A stretch of DNA of 64,000 nt. Source: Rhytidiadelphus loreus (taxonomy: Eukaryota > Streptophyta > Bryopsida > Hypnales > Hylocomiaceae). Both the position numbers and the translations under genes were made by a program. Where the stretch lies: NCBI GenBank assembly GCA_947034895.1, contig OX344761.1, positions 21,092,863 through 21,156,862 on the forward strand, written 5' to 3'. Positions 35,393-46,032 of the stretch are shown one piece after another (positions within the stretch are counted from its first letter, which is position 1; every line of letters begins with the position of its first letter). The notes beneath the pieces were generated by a model, which saw only the letters and a list, made by a program, of their open reading frames with translations, was not told the DNA's origin and did not search any database.

Positions 35393-36184
35393 TTGCTCTA
35401 GTGAGGTAAGATACAACGACTGGACAATCATGTACAATATGCTCTGTCAGTTACGAGTGGTTCAAGTGGGGACTAAAATATCTCTCCATGTACGTGGTGC
35501 TTCCAAAAATATGCAATCACACCGACTTCACAATCATCAACGTGGATAGGAACGCACTTCGTAATTCTGGTCATATTTGTCACATTGCTGGAAGTCCACG
35601 GAAGTGGCATCCTTGCTTCTGGAGGATTACGAGATGGAGTTGGCCTATTTTTTATTTGCCAACTGGAAACTAGTTCAGGAGCAGTTTTCAGTTGCCCAGC
35701 TAGCTCATTAAAAGCACTAAAACCTCAAATCAGCTACCTGAATCCCAATTCTATCTATCCTTTTTTTTTCCTAAAGATTTTAGAGCTTTGGACACTTGAG
35801 CTTCAAATTCTGGGCCTCAAAGTATCACCGGTGGCACTACAACATTATCACTGCTAGACACAGGTAGCTTTTGCCATTAGATTGAATTGCTTAGGGTCAG
35901 CCCTACTACCAGGGAGCTCACAAACATTAAGTTTACAGACATCTGTAGGACGAATATTCTAGTGCAAAATGCAAATATCTCAAGAAACAGGAAAAAAAAT
36001 TATACATTCCATTCATGAGAGTTTTGTACATGCTCATTACAATATGCAAAGCGTAACATATATGTTACGTATTTTTCCCTGGAGAGAGAATGTTTTCATT
36101 GCCAGTAAGTAAACGCGAGGAAAATCTGCTATGAACCTATTTAATTATACCTCTGCATGATATGTGCAAATGTTTACTGTCTTA
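35393..36184 (+). other. Unique segment with overlapping broken frames
   Basis: From the R break point CAG the sequence is single-copy. Frames at 35334-35549, 35488-35673 and 35585-35857 overlap and look like one frame shifted twice (phrases MYNMLCQLRVVQVGTK, ICNHTDFTIINVDRNALR, LLFICQLETSSG-type). I cannot assign a family. It may be a decayed exon joined to R. Confidence 0.25.
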
Positions 36185-37310
36185 TTTTTTCAGATTTCCA
36201 CAAAGGGTATTTTCACAAAGTCAGCTGTCGTAGGAGTGGCTTACCGGGGAGGGGGGGGACGTACCTGAATTTAGTAGATTTCCGATTTGGTTGGTTGGTT
36301 GGGCCCCGGGAAGGGGCAGTCCAAAGGGAAGGGTAGGTCGGTAAGTGTACACAACTCGCGGTACTGTTTAGTAGAGGCCGAAAGAACAGTTCGGTATTAT
36401 ACCCGTTCGAGGAAGTGATGCCTGCAAAATTTATGGTTTAACTTTAAGGAATATGTTGCTCTTGCCACGCAAACCGTTTCAAGCAGAGAGCGGGGACGGA
36501 GACTGACAAAGATTCTTACATGCTTCACTGAGGAAGCGCACTCTTTGCGTGCTGCGTTTTCAAAGAATTGTAGAACTCTCACACCATAGGTAGGGTTTAC
36601 GGGTCCGATTCGTGACAGGCTCAGTCTTCGTTTCGGAAATAGGTGTTTAGGGTTTGAAGCTCGATTGACCTGAGGCCTAAACTTGCTCAGAATCGGTGGT
36701 CTTGGATGTGGTTATGAGTTTTCATACGGGCGGGTGCAGCGTATATCAGTACCCGGGGGAATGAAATCAGAGTTTCAACTTTCTGTTATAATGGAGTAAT
36801 TCGAAGGCTACTTATTAGTCGTCGAAGGCTTTGTAACCGCAGTTGGCAGCTTGCATATGCGATCGTCCATCTTTCAGATTGGATTCTCCAAAAATTTACC
36901 CATTTAGATAGGAATGCTTGAGCGTGCCCGGTTATGATTCTAGAGTCGGTGGGTACGTTACATTGGCAGGTATTGCTGCAAATTTTCAGTGACAAACATC
37001 AAGCGTTGTCTATTCAGCATGTGGATGTGCTGAGGATCTGTAAGCATCGCTTTCTTCACGAATTGTCGACAATGTATCGTTTCTGCTGAAGATACTTCCT
37101 GTGCTGTTTGGCTTCTGGTGGATGGCGCTCTTTCGTACAAGGCCTCGTCTGAATCCCTTTGCCTTGGTTTTGCTGCTCCAACCATATCCCAACATTGAAC
37201 CCGATATCAAATCACCATCCAATTCAACATTTGAGTTTTTGAGTTTGACTCTATTCAGCAAGGTAAGAGTCTCCTTTGCCAAAACATTACATCTTGAGCG
37301 CAACTTTGGT
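36185..37310 (+). repeat. R repeat, copy 3
   Basis: It has the R start, mid-part and ATTGTCGACAATGTATCGTT, then an end variant (GATACTTCCTGTGCTGTTTG to GGTATGAAAAATCATTTTCG) shared with copy 5 but not with copies 1, 4 and 6. So R has at least two alternative 3' ends. AAG followed by GTAAGAG at 37261 looks like a splice donor. Confidence 0.8.
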
Positions 37311-37510
37311 ATGAAAAATCATTTTCGAAAAGAGATTTCTTCAAAAACGGAGATCAACGAGGAGAAAACGACTCTTCAAGTAGAGAAAATTTGCGAATCT
37401 TATATTAGTAGTTTTGAGAGGCGGTATCTGTGCAAATTGCATTCTGCCGAAAGTGTGAACCTTATACTTACCTCTCTGTTCGAAGTCAGCAACTCCGCAA
37501 GAGTTTGACA
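37311..37510 (+). other. Unique coding-like stretch after R copy 3
   Basis: A 135-codon frame (37101-37508) begins in R and continues into single-copy sequence as MKNHFRKEISSKTEINEEKT, with a charged, helical composition, ending ...FEVSNSARV. No family is recognised. The single-copy part is what makes it worth noting; it may be the original context from which R was copied. Confidence 0.25.
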
Positions 37511-38387
37511 CTGGTTCCCCCGATTCACATCACTTGCATTTCGGCTTGCACGCCTGTAATTGAACATGAAGTTCGTTAAGTCAGTGGTATTCCACTACTT
37601 CGGCACTTAAATTTCAGGCATGGAATGTCGCCTGTCTAGTTTTCAAAGCATTAAGTTGTGTCGATGTATGCCACAATTTTTGGCGCTGGAATTGTACCAA
37701 TTTCGCAAAATGACGATGTTGTAAGGTAGAGTTTACCAAATCCTTTGATCCCGACTCCTATTGATTGACCCATGATGGTGTCAACAGAAACTCAGCTCTT
37801 CTAATCCACACTTGCTACATCGTCAATTAGCATGTTGGATATAAGCACGACTTGGCTAAATGTGTGTACTCATCTTTGAATTCAGGTCTCCCACTTTGAA
37901 TAAGAAATCATCCAGTTCATTGAGTGAGAAAACAATTTAGTCTCTGTCACGAGAGTTTGGCTCTTGTACCCATTCAAAATTCTCTCTCCAGTGATCTCTA
38001 TTTAGTGATCTCCCAACGAAAGCATATTCTAGAAAGCACATTTTTAAAGTGACAAAATTAGTCTGCTCAACCTCGACAACTGAAGTTTCCAGGTACCTAG
38101 AAATAGCATGAAACCCGACTACGTGCTCCATGTTACTAACAGCTTGTATAACTTCAATTTTTAAGGTATGTGCTTGGATATTCACGACATTAGCGCCTCC
38201 AAACCTGAATGTACAGCAGTCCAAACTTTTAGAGCTTTGTGAGGTTGAATATCACAATTGTGACTCAGTCTCTGAATCACGCCAACATAAAAAGTTTGAC
38301 GTCGAATCCACAAACACAATAAAAGACAAATATATGAAGGACGACAAACACGACACGGTAACGACAATGTTGCGGATGAAAAACAAT
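37511..38387. other. Single-copy interval with minus-strand frames
   Basis: Frames of 95 codons (37937-38224, minus) and 61 codons (38182-38367, minus) lie downstream of the ADD exon on the same strand, but show no ATRX-like helicase motif or other known domain. The base composition is less AT-rich than average. Confidence 0.3.
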
Positions 38388-38732
38388 CTGCATATCTATT
38401 GACACAACAAAGCTATTGTAAATGCTAAAATGATGAATAGAATACTGCCAATTGAAGGAGTTGACGTTTTCAATGTTCAAGTTTCAACACCCTAAACTTG
38501 AAACCTTAAACCCTGAAACCCTAAAACTTTGAAACTTTGACAAGCAAATTGCAAATAAGTTTAATATGTAATTTGCATATCTAGCCATATCTATGGACAC
38601 AATAAGCTACCATAAATATCAAAATGGTGCATGGAAAACTGTCGATTTAACGGAATTGGCATTTCTATGGCACCCTGAAACCCAGAGAAATCACCAAAAA
38701 CTTAGACCCTTAAACTCTCAACCTTCAACCCT
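38388..38732 (+). repeat. Diverged direct repeat of about 180 bp with CCCTGAAACC runs
   Basis: GCATATCTATTGACACAACA at 38391 and CATATCTATGGACACAATAA at 38586 begin two diverged copies. Each ends in an A/C-rich stretch (AACCCTGAAACCCTAAAAC; CACCCTGAAACCCAG). The CCCTAAAC-like wording resembles degenerate telomere-type sequence but is not a true array. Confidence 0.6.
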
Positions 38733-38774
38733 GATTCATGCACGAATTTCATAAGCAAAAAGGCAAACCCACAC

Positions 38775-39064
38775 CTGGTTTTGGATGTCCTTGCATCGTT
38801 CGGTCTCGGGGAGAAATATATTTCCGAAGACACAGAGTTTCGGAACTCCTTGAACCTGTTGACATGAACCCGAAGAGGCTCAGGATTGCAGCAGAAGCAA
38901 CTCCAGTTGACGTTGCTGAGAATGGGAGCCAAGACACGCTTGCGACCGTAGTTGCGCACGATGCAGTACTCCTCGCAGAAGGTTTTGTCGCAATTCTCAC
39001 AGATGATCATCGTCCCTCCTTCACCGCACCACGAGCAGTGCACGTCTTTACCATCTACTGGGTC
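38775..39064 (-). CDS. ADD-type zinc-finger exon, ATRX-like (single exon or fragment)
   Basis: On the minus strand a TAG acceptor (39067-39065) opens a 290-bp frame read DPVDGKDVHCSWCGEGG, and it closes at CCAG followed by GTGTGG (donor at 38774-38773). The protein has Cys pairs in GATA/PHD-like spacing (CSWC, CENC, FCEEYC, CFCC) and the phrase RNYGRK followed by NPEPL. This is the pattern of the ADD domain of ATRX (CRWC...FC-KC-LRNLGRK...CHPEPL), a chromatin remodeller whose ADD domain binds the histone H3 tail. One oddity is an extra residue between the third-pair cysteines (CEEYC rather than CxxC). No flanking exons or helicase motifs are seen within 1 kb either way, and the exon lies between two R repeats. 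It is therefore either part of a gene with long introns or a captured fragment. Confidence 0.65.
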
Positions 39065-39216
39065 CTACACGTACAAGCACAATCAAGGAAAGTTACAGTA
39101 GGTTCATCATATCCCGTTCATTTTAGTCATATTTGGTGATCCAAATTCTCTTTATTTTGCACAAACGTCTGCAAATAATCTTCTGTTAATATGTTGAATG
39201 GCTGTGATGTTTGATG

Positions 39217-39405
39217 TTGCAGGCACATGGAGAAAATTTGAACACTGATTGGTTTGATATGGGTTAGTCGGTACATGCATCTACATTGAATCTCACAATT
39301 CATGGGACTAATTAACCAAATACAATGTTGTGTGGTCCGTCAATCAAGTTATGCGCCAAAGAACACCGTCGGCATGTTTTAACTGTAATGAACTAGTGTA
39401 ACGAG
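39217..39405 (+). repeat. 189-bp segment duplicated at 52463-52655
   Basis: From GATGTTGCAGGCACATGGAG to AACTAGTGTAACGAG the two loci agree with few differences (GTGTGGTCCGTCAATCAAGT, GAACACCGTCG). Both copies are in the same orientation. They are non-coding and of unknown origin; at this locus it lies between the ADD exon and R copy 4. Confidence 0.8.
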
Positions 39406-39442
39406 AAAATGTACACGAATCACACCCTCCTGAAATGTACTC

Positions 39443-40403
39443 AGACTGTAAATCAAAGAAAGTCAACTGTCGTAGGAGTGGCTTACCGGGGAGGGGGGGG
39501 ACGTACCTGAATTTAGTAGATTTCCGATTTGGTTGGTTGGTTGGGCCCCGGGAAGGGGCAGTCCAAAGGGAAGGGTAGGTCGGTAAGTGTACACAACTCG
39601 CGGTACTGTTTAGTAGAGGCCGAAAGAACAGTTCGGTATTATACCCGTTCGAGGAAGTGATGCCTGCAAACGTTATGGTTTAACTTTAAGGAATATGTTG
39701 CTCTTGCCACACAAACCGTTTCAGGCAGAGAGCGGGGACGGAGACTGACAAAGATTCTTACATGCTTCACTGAGGAAGCGCACTCTTTGCGTGTTGCGTT
39801 TTCAAAGAATTGTAGAACTCTCACACCATAGGTAGGGTTTACGGGTCCGATTCGTGACAGGCTCAGTCTTCGTTTCGGAAATAGGTGTTTAGGGTTTGAA
39901 GCTCGAGTGACCTGAGGCCTAAGCTTGCTCAGAATCGGTGGTCTTGGATGTGGTTATGAGTTTTCATACGAGCGGGTGCAGCGTATATCAGTACCCGGGG
40001 GAATGAAATCAGAGTTTCAACTTTCTGTTATAATGGAGTAATTCGAAGGCCACTTATTAGTCGTCGTCGAAGGCTTTGTAACCGCAGTTGGCAGCTTGCA
40101 TATGCGATCGTCCATCTTTTGGATATGGATTCTCCCCATTTGGGGGATTGACCCATTTGGATACGAATACTTGTGCGTGCCCGGTTCCATGCTTATGATT
40201 CTAGAGTCGGTGGGTACGTTACTTTGGAAGGTAGTATTGCTGCAGATATTCAGTGACCAACATCAAATCAGCCTGTGGATGTCATGAGGATCTGTGAGCA
40301 TCGCTTTCTTCACGAATTGTCGACAATGTATCTTTTGTGCTGAAGATACTCCCTCCCTTCGGAGATCTCCAACGGAAGAAATCGATCGATACAGACAATG
40401 GGG
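39443..40403 (+). repeat. R repeat, copy 4, first part
   Basis: It is very similar to copy 3 from AAAGTCAACTGTCGTAGGAG onward (including the shared GGTCGGTAAGTGTACACAAC and the CCGAAAGAACAGTTCGG variant), but it continues with the copy 1-type end (TCGGAGATCTCCAACGGAAG) up to the 40404 break point. Confidence 0.8.
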
Positions 40404-41395
40404 CCATGAGGGGTTAAAAGAGTCAAACCAATTGCTGCTGCAGCTTACTCTGGTCCCCAGGCCTTTTTGGATTTAAAAACATCATAGCTTTTGAAGTTCT
40501 ATAAATCTAAATGTCACTAAGTCATACAGATCTTAACCGTACAATCTTGTAGTGCACATGTTGAAGATGTCATGGATCAAATATGAAGTCATTTGACCGT
40601 GTAGATTGAAAGATTATAATGTTTTAGTGTTGGAAAAGGATGCTGAAATTTTTCTAAAAACACATTTGGAGGTGAAATTTGAATTCTAAACCTTCTCAAA
40701 TGGAAAAACTTTAAACTACAAAGTGCTTGAAAATCAGCATACAAATACATTGGTGAAAGAAAATATCATTCAATTGACTCATTGTGTCTACAAAATGGCT
40801 TTGAAATGTCAAGAAAAGTTGCCAAAAATTACACCCAAGGGTGAACCTCCTTCTACTAAAATGTCTCTGTCACTCATTATTTCTTGGATTGATATGAAAT
40901 TTTATTGACACAAACTAGAGCAGTATGTGCAACTTTTCCAAAAAGAATTATTGAAAATGGCCATTGTATGAATAAGAAATAGGCCGCCAAAGTTCACTAT
41001 AATGAAAAACTATTAGGGTTTTGAACTTTGAATTGCTCCCAAACATTCAAAACAACCTAGATTGATATGAAAATTTTACCAAAAGAACTAGACTTCAAGG
41101 GGAATATAATTCAACAAATTTTATTGAAAAAAATCACTGTGTGAAGGAAATACAAGCCCCCAAAGTTGCAGCCATCAAGTGCTATTTTGTGAACTCAAAT
41201 TATACTTGAGAACTTCGATTGGATTTCAAGAAACTAATGCGTCTTGAATTGATCTGAAAATTTTACCACATAAACTAGAAAAGTATGCACAACTACTCCA
41301 TCAAGTTTTATTGAATTTGGACATTAGATGCAAAAGTTACATTACTTTGAATTGAACTCAAACTATGTGAGGCTGCTTTTGAGCCCTCTTAGGCG
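40404..41395. mobile_element. About 990-bp insertion with a flipped segment in R copy 4
   Basis: R copies 1 and 6 run uninterrupted from ACAAATGGGTGAG to CCTTCCTCAGCTGGTGCC. In copy 4 about 990 bp of unrelated AT-rich DNA lies between these points. At its left edge, 40420-40458 is the reverse complement of the R segment GAGACCAGAGTAAGCTGCAG and following, so an inversion accompanied the event. No terminal repeats or target duplication are clear, and no proteins are recognised (a 61-codon frame at 40723). Confidence 0.6.
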
Positions 41396-41965
41396 TTTCC
41401 TTCCTCAGCTGGTGCCTGCTGATGTTATTTGATGCCTAGTTAAGCTTGTTGCTTCTTGGAGAGGGTGCAGTCGGTGTGAGTATATTGACATGAGCTTTCC
41501 TCTGCATTTCGGTTTTATGAAAAAGGAACGCCAATTACGTGAAAATGACGCAGGATTCCCTCAAGAAAAGGACATGAAATGGTTGAGAACATGAAATGAT
41601 TTAGAGAGCTGAATGGGAAATGGGTGCTGAAATTCTAGCTTAGCTGTGCACAATGCTGAGAATGAGAACATTGCAAATTGCATATCTGTCAGCTTAACGT
41701 AAATGTCAAATGGTCATGGAATATTGCCAATTTTAATGGAATTGATTGACAATGTTAACGACTTTATGAGTTATGGAATAACACTGGAGTTCGGTGCTTT
41801 CACCCTTCCTTTAACCCTTGAATGTTGACACGTATGCCAAACATCCAATGGTTGACAAGGAATCTTTGAGTGTAGGACGAAAGTGCAACTATTCATCCTT
41901 GGAATTGGGTTTGGAAAGGAAAGATCTCCTACGGTAATACAAAAGGATGATTTTGAGCATCACTC
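41396..41965 (+). repeat. R repeat, copy 4, tail
   Basis: It matches the copy 1 tail (34190-34762): GATGCCTAGTTAAGCTT, GACATGAGCTTTCCTCTGCA, TGGAATATTGCCAATTTTAA, GGATGATTTTGAGCATCA. In copy 1 the sequence then reads GTAAGTC, donor-like. In copy 4 it continues in frame for 41883-42077 as GFGKERSPTVIQKDDFEHHS and FDVQRLIGYILTTQSN. That wording is faintly like the C-terminal part of small SAM-dependent methyltransferases, but this is too weak to assign. Confidence 0.7.
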
Positions 41966-43415
41966 CTTTGATGTTCAGAGGTTAATAGGATACATATTGA
42001 CAACACAATCAAACAATTCCCGAAAATGTGATCCAAACATTTATGATATGGATATTATTGTGGAAGTTCATCCCTGAGAATAAGAAATTCACAAATGCAA
42101 TATGGCACAACTAAAGGTAAAGTGTGTATAATGGCTAATGTAGAACTAAAGAATTAATATACAAAAGTTCTATACTTATCTTTGTAGGGTGTCCAATTAT
42201 AATAGGAAGCTATGGGGTACAAAATTCAACCTTGGGATGGATGAAAAGAGAAAGGGCAATGTAGCATACATGAAACATAACAAACAAATGAGAAGCCATA
42301 AATGTTCCGTTTTCAATTAGGAAAAATATGGTGATGAATGTTCCATTTTCAATTAGGAAAACTATAGTGATGAATGTTCAATTTTCAATTAATGAAGGAG
42401 ACTTTTTGAGCCCATGTTGCATGCCACATAAATACAATGGGATCACTTTTGGGATACATCATGGCCCATTAAGAAAACTATGGCATACAATTATTGCACC
42501 ACCTATGAACTAATGTAGCCGCCTACTAGTTTTCACTTTTAGAAATTACAACCAAATGTCAAGTATTCAAAAAATTATGCAACTTCATGTATTTATTGCA
42601 GATTTCATAATCTCTTTATTGAAAATTCATTAATTGCACTAATCATTCCTAATTTTGATTCACCTACTAAAAGGTCACTTATTGAACCTTTTATCTTACT
42701 TGCACTATAACAAAAACTGGTCAAAAGAACCCGCAATGGAAATTAAATGCAGTTCTTTTTACCATTGTCATATATACACCCTAAATGATTGTAGTTGATT
42801 TCTCTTTTGTTTTTTGATTGAAAATTTAAGAATGAATCTCTATTAATTTCTATGAATCTCTATTGGTTTCTCTTTTGTTTTTTACTCACCAAGATCTAGT
42901 GTATTGGGATGCAAAGTGTGAGAAAGTGGTCATAGGCAATGTGCGTGTGCAAAATCCTCATGTACATACTCATTCTGTACCGACTGTGTTAGTACAACCA
43001 AAATCTTTCTTTGAAGTCCCAAATGAAATCACTATGTATGGCAATTAGAGTTCAGAATTTTGTGCTTCGTAGATTGATTTCAAATGCTTTGTCAATTTGA
43101 GATAGAATCTCATCCATTCCATGAAATTACCGACAGGATATTGTAAACTGGTTTTGGAGAGGTCGATTGATTTCAAGATTGTAAGATTTCCCAATTTGTA
43201 ATCAGCAATTATAATGGAATGTTGTCTGATTGGTAATAAGAACCAAGGCATCACATTAGCAATGCACGGACAAACTAGGTATTATCAATACTAACAATGT
43301 TAGTATTGCCAAGCTCCTAATTATACAAACAATTTACAGTACATTCTGTGATGATCTACATTCCAGGCTATGCCTCTGTCCTTCTATTTGTTCTCCACTA
43401 GAATTTCACCTTCTT
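41966..43415. other. Interval without a supported gene
   Basis: Short repeats of GATGAATGTTC-ATTTTCAATTAG occur at 42290-42400 (three copies of about 39 bp). A 61-codon frame at 42863-43048 (LVYWDAKCEKVVIGNVRVQN) looks coding-like but is unassigned. CACTATAACAAAAACTGG at 42713 resembles a lone CACTA-type end without a partner. Confidence 0.4.
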
Positions 43416-44057
43416 CTAGGCCTTGTTCTTCTTGGATTTTTTCTCTCTCTGGGCCCTCTTCCTTGCCTGTTGGCAAATGCTCACATGTGAGGAGTGAGGT
43501 TCCCTTGGCATCTGAAACCTCAAGTTTTGGAACATGGACGCCAACTCCTTCACTTTATCATCTCCATGTTTTGTGAGATCGTAAAGAATCTTGCACATCG
43601 TTTGCAAGCAAAATTGGCGCGTGCAAAGCGTGAGACTCCTCCCTTGTACTACTCTGTGCTTCATCAAGTGTTGAAGCACACGGAGGCCCTTGCGGTGGAT
43701 GGCCGTCATTAGATGGTTGGATTGGAATTTCCAAAGCATGGTCATGAGGACGTGGAGGCCTGTGATGTTTGACTTGGGCATGAAGATATGGTGGAGGGTG
43801 GACTTATTGTTGGTCTTGAGTACGGACTCTAAGAGGATAGAGAGGCAGCGGTTGCTTTCCAAACACACCGCTCTTGCAAAAAACTTGAGGAAAGCTTTGG
43901 GTGTGTTTGGCCTTGTGCTAAGACCCCCTATTTGATCCAAGAGTACATTGAGCTCCATGGCTTGATTTAGGAAGAAAAGGAAAAGAAATGACCACAAGGA
44001 GTTGAAACAAAAAGAATTGAGGAAATAGGAAGAGAAGAATAGAGCTTGGAAAGCCAA
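43416..44057 (-). CDS. 213-codon frame; possible C-terminal domain of an ASHH2/SDG8-type histone methyltransferase
   Basis: This is the longest open frame in the window. The ATG at 44057 gives a hydrophobic run of about 30 residues. A second ATG 33 codons in (MELNVLLDQIGGLSTRPNTP) starts the part that looks like a real domain: LLDQIGGLS, PKAFLKFFARAV, SNRCLSILLESVLKT, GLRVLQHLMKHR, LTKHGDDKVKELASMFQNLR, and a basic tail RKRAQREKKSKKNKA. From memory this order resembles the helical, TFIIS N-domain/LEDGF-like C-terminal region of plant ASHH2-type H3K36 methyltransferases. No SET or CW domain is present nearby, so it would be an isolated piece: gene fragment, retrocopy or terminal exon. The match is by eye; a generic helical-repeat protein is the alternative. 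A 54-bp minisatellite lies about 110 bp upstream. Confidence 0.4.
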   Translation of the reverse strand: MAFQALFFSSYFLNSFCFNSLWSFLFLFFLNQAMELNVLLDQIGGLSTRPNTPKAFLKFFARAVCLESNRCLSILLESVLKTNNKSTLHHIFMPKSNITGLHVLMTMLWKFQSNHLMTAIHRKGLRVLQHLMKHRVVQGRSLTLCTRQFCLQTMCKILYDLTKHGDDKVKELASMFQNLRFQMPREPHSSHVSICQQARKRAQREKKSKKNKA

Positions 44058-44165
44058 AGTGAAGGCAAGAGCAAAGAAGATGATTGAGAGCTATGAGAAG
44101 AATGGGAGGCCTTATTTATACTTCTAACAAATTAGGGTGGCTCAATGATCCAATCAACCAATGAA

Positions 44166-44430
44166 AATGTAAAAGTAAAAACAAACCATTTGGTTAGATA
44201 TTTTCTACCAATCGTAATTAATGTAAAAGTAAAAGCAAACCATTTGGTTAGATATTTTCAACCAATCGTAATTAATGAAAAAGTAAAAGCAAACCATTTG
44301 GTTAGATATTTCCAACCAATCATAATTAATGTAAAAGTGAAGGCAAACCATTTGGTTAGATATTTCCAATTAATGTAAAAGTGAAGGCAACCATTTGGTT
44401 AGAGCTATTTTCAACCAATCATAGTTAATG
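44166..44430. repeat. 54-bp minisatellite, about five units
   Basis: Units begin AATGTAAAAGTAAAAGCAAA at 44166, 44220, 44274 and 44328; a fifth (44372) follows a unit shortened by 10 bp. Each holds ACCATTTGGTTAGATATTTTC and CCAATC, giving repeated CCAAT-type boxes. Because 54 is a multiple of three, the plus strand reads as an 18-residue repeat (NVKVKANHLVRYFQPIVI). It sits just upstream of the minus-strand frame at 43416-44057 and could act as its promoter. Confidence 0.9.
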
Positions 44431-45289
44431 TGAAAGAAATGGAAAACATTGGTCACTTTTCAGTTCCCGGGATTTAATTTTGAGTTGCTCAGATGTTTGC
44501 ACTGCCGACTTGATCCCTGTGACTTGGTTTCGCATCAGCACTTGCTGTTTCTGACTTCTGATGTCTCAATGCTGCAGTGGAACTTAGCCTTGGCCTATAG
44601 CTCCTGTGTCTCTTCTTAGATTGATAGCTAAGATGGCTTTTGGAGGTACAATCACAGAAGTTTTCAGTTCTGCAGTGATCTCCAAGAAGACACCGTTGTG
44701 GCTTCACTACCGAGCATTTGTGTGTTTCTTGTCAGACTTTTGTGAGTCCTATTTGGATGCAATGGTTGCCGAGGTGGATCAGATGTCTAAACAATGACAA
44801 GCATATATTTGAGTGGAATTGCCACTTGATAATTCATAGGACATACGCTGAGATGTTGTTGGTCTTGAAATTTCTCCTGTTTTATGTCAATGTCCGTGGA
44901 ATCCATGATGAAGAAGCTTCCTGCAACAAGATTGCTTGAGAATATCAGGAATTGTCTTGGACTGAATTGTCTTTCTTTTGGGATTTACAGCACCGGCGGC
45001 TTCATGAATGAATCCAGTGACGAATGCTTCGAGTCTGTTTGTAGTTCAGAATGGGTTCAATAAATTATTGGATTTAAGTTTATTTTGCTCTCATTTAAAA
45101 TACAGTAGCTGTAGGTCAAGGTCAGCTGAAAATAATTACCCTCAAGAAGCGGGACAAAAAATGAACAAGAGATTAAGTAACAAAGCTATGAAAAAAACAA
45201 AAAATGTCTAGAGCTAGCCAAAAAGTCCAAAATAATGCCTAATCCTCATCATACTTTGATGGCAAAGTGAAGCACTTTGCTTCATGGAT
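44431..45289. other. Single-copy, less AT-rich interval
   Basis: Several 60-75 codon frames occur on both strands (for example 44606-44797 plus, MAFGGTITEVFSSAVISKKT). None is recognised. It may hold remnants of the same gene as the neighbouring minus-strand frame, but there is no evidence beyond proximity. Confidence 0.3.
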
Positions 45290-45407
45290 ATTTGCTAAGA
45301 ATTAAGGATGGAGAGGTGAGTTTTATAATAAAATCCATAGTCTGTCATGAATCCTCAAAGGGTATGGGATAAGTAGAAGATGAGAGCTTTTCCACTTATT
45401 GTCATTA

Positions 45408-46032
45408 AGGTAGGTGGTTCAAAATCCGCCCCTCTTCTTCAGATCGTCCTGTAGGTAGTTGTAGAATGGATGCAAGGTGAACCTTGAATGGACCTCTTTG
45501 CTTTGTTAATGAATTCAAGAAGAATTGTTTTTTCTATTGTAAGAGCCAATCATAGGCTATGATTTCTGCACATTTCTTTATAAGTCACAAAGGGACGGAT
45601 TTTGGAAAACCTATGGTCACAAATAGGTGCCTATGACACTAGAAGAAACCTATGTTTTTTGTGACGAGCCCTGATTTTTTCTGATGTCTAAGTTGACATT
45701 TAGCTGTTTTTATGTTCTTAATAATGTTCATTAGATTATTTGGATGTCATGAAAAACATAAAAACAGCTAAATGTCAACTTAGACATAAAAAAAAATGCG
45801 TTAGAAAAAATCAAGGCTCGTCACAAAAAACATGGCTTTCTTTTAGTGTGATCCAGATCTTTGAAAATTTATAAGTAATTCAAAAATGCTTGGAAAAATA
45901 TGAAACTACTTGTGTTGGGTTTTACATCAATTTTTCTTTCTCTGAAAAATGAGCTAAGAATCATTTTGTCCTTGGAAACCTGTGATAAAGGCAAATCAGT
46001 CCTCACAGTGACGGTTTAGGAGCACACTACCT
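45408..46032 (+). mobile_element. Family D TA-flanked MITE, copy 3, carrying a CACTA MITE
   Basis: The ends AGGTAGGTGGTTCAAAATCC and GGAGCACACTACCT are flanked by TA (45406-45407, 46033-46034). It is 625 bp; removing the 212-bp CACTA MITE and its 3-bp duplication leaves 410 bp, against 409 bp for the unoccupied sister at 58247-58655, to which it is nearly identical. Confidence 0.85.
45637..45848. mobile_element. CACTA-type MITE with TGA duplication and known empty site
   Basis: The 212-bp element starts CACTAGAAGAAACCTATG and ends CATGGCTTTCTTTTAGTG; about 95 bp at each end pair with small gaps (TTTTTTGTGACGAGCC, TAAGTTGACATTTAGCTG). Both flanks are TGA (45634-45636 and 45849-45851). The sister locus reads CCTATGATTCAGATC at 58468, that is, one TGA and no element, giving a direct empty site. 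Confidence 0.93.

Noticed and set aside
38461..38732. Telomere-like array (CCCTAAA)
   Set aside because: Only irregular CCCTGAAACC and CCCTAAAAC words occur within a diverged direct repeat; no tandem CCCTAAA run.
41883..42077. A SAM-dependent methyltransferase exon
   Set aside because: The resemblance rests on one short phrase near LIGYILTTQSN; no SAM-binding motif is present, so no function is claimed.
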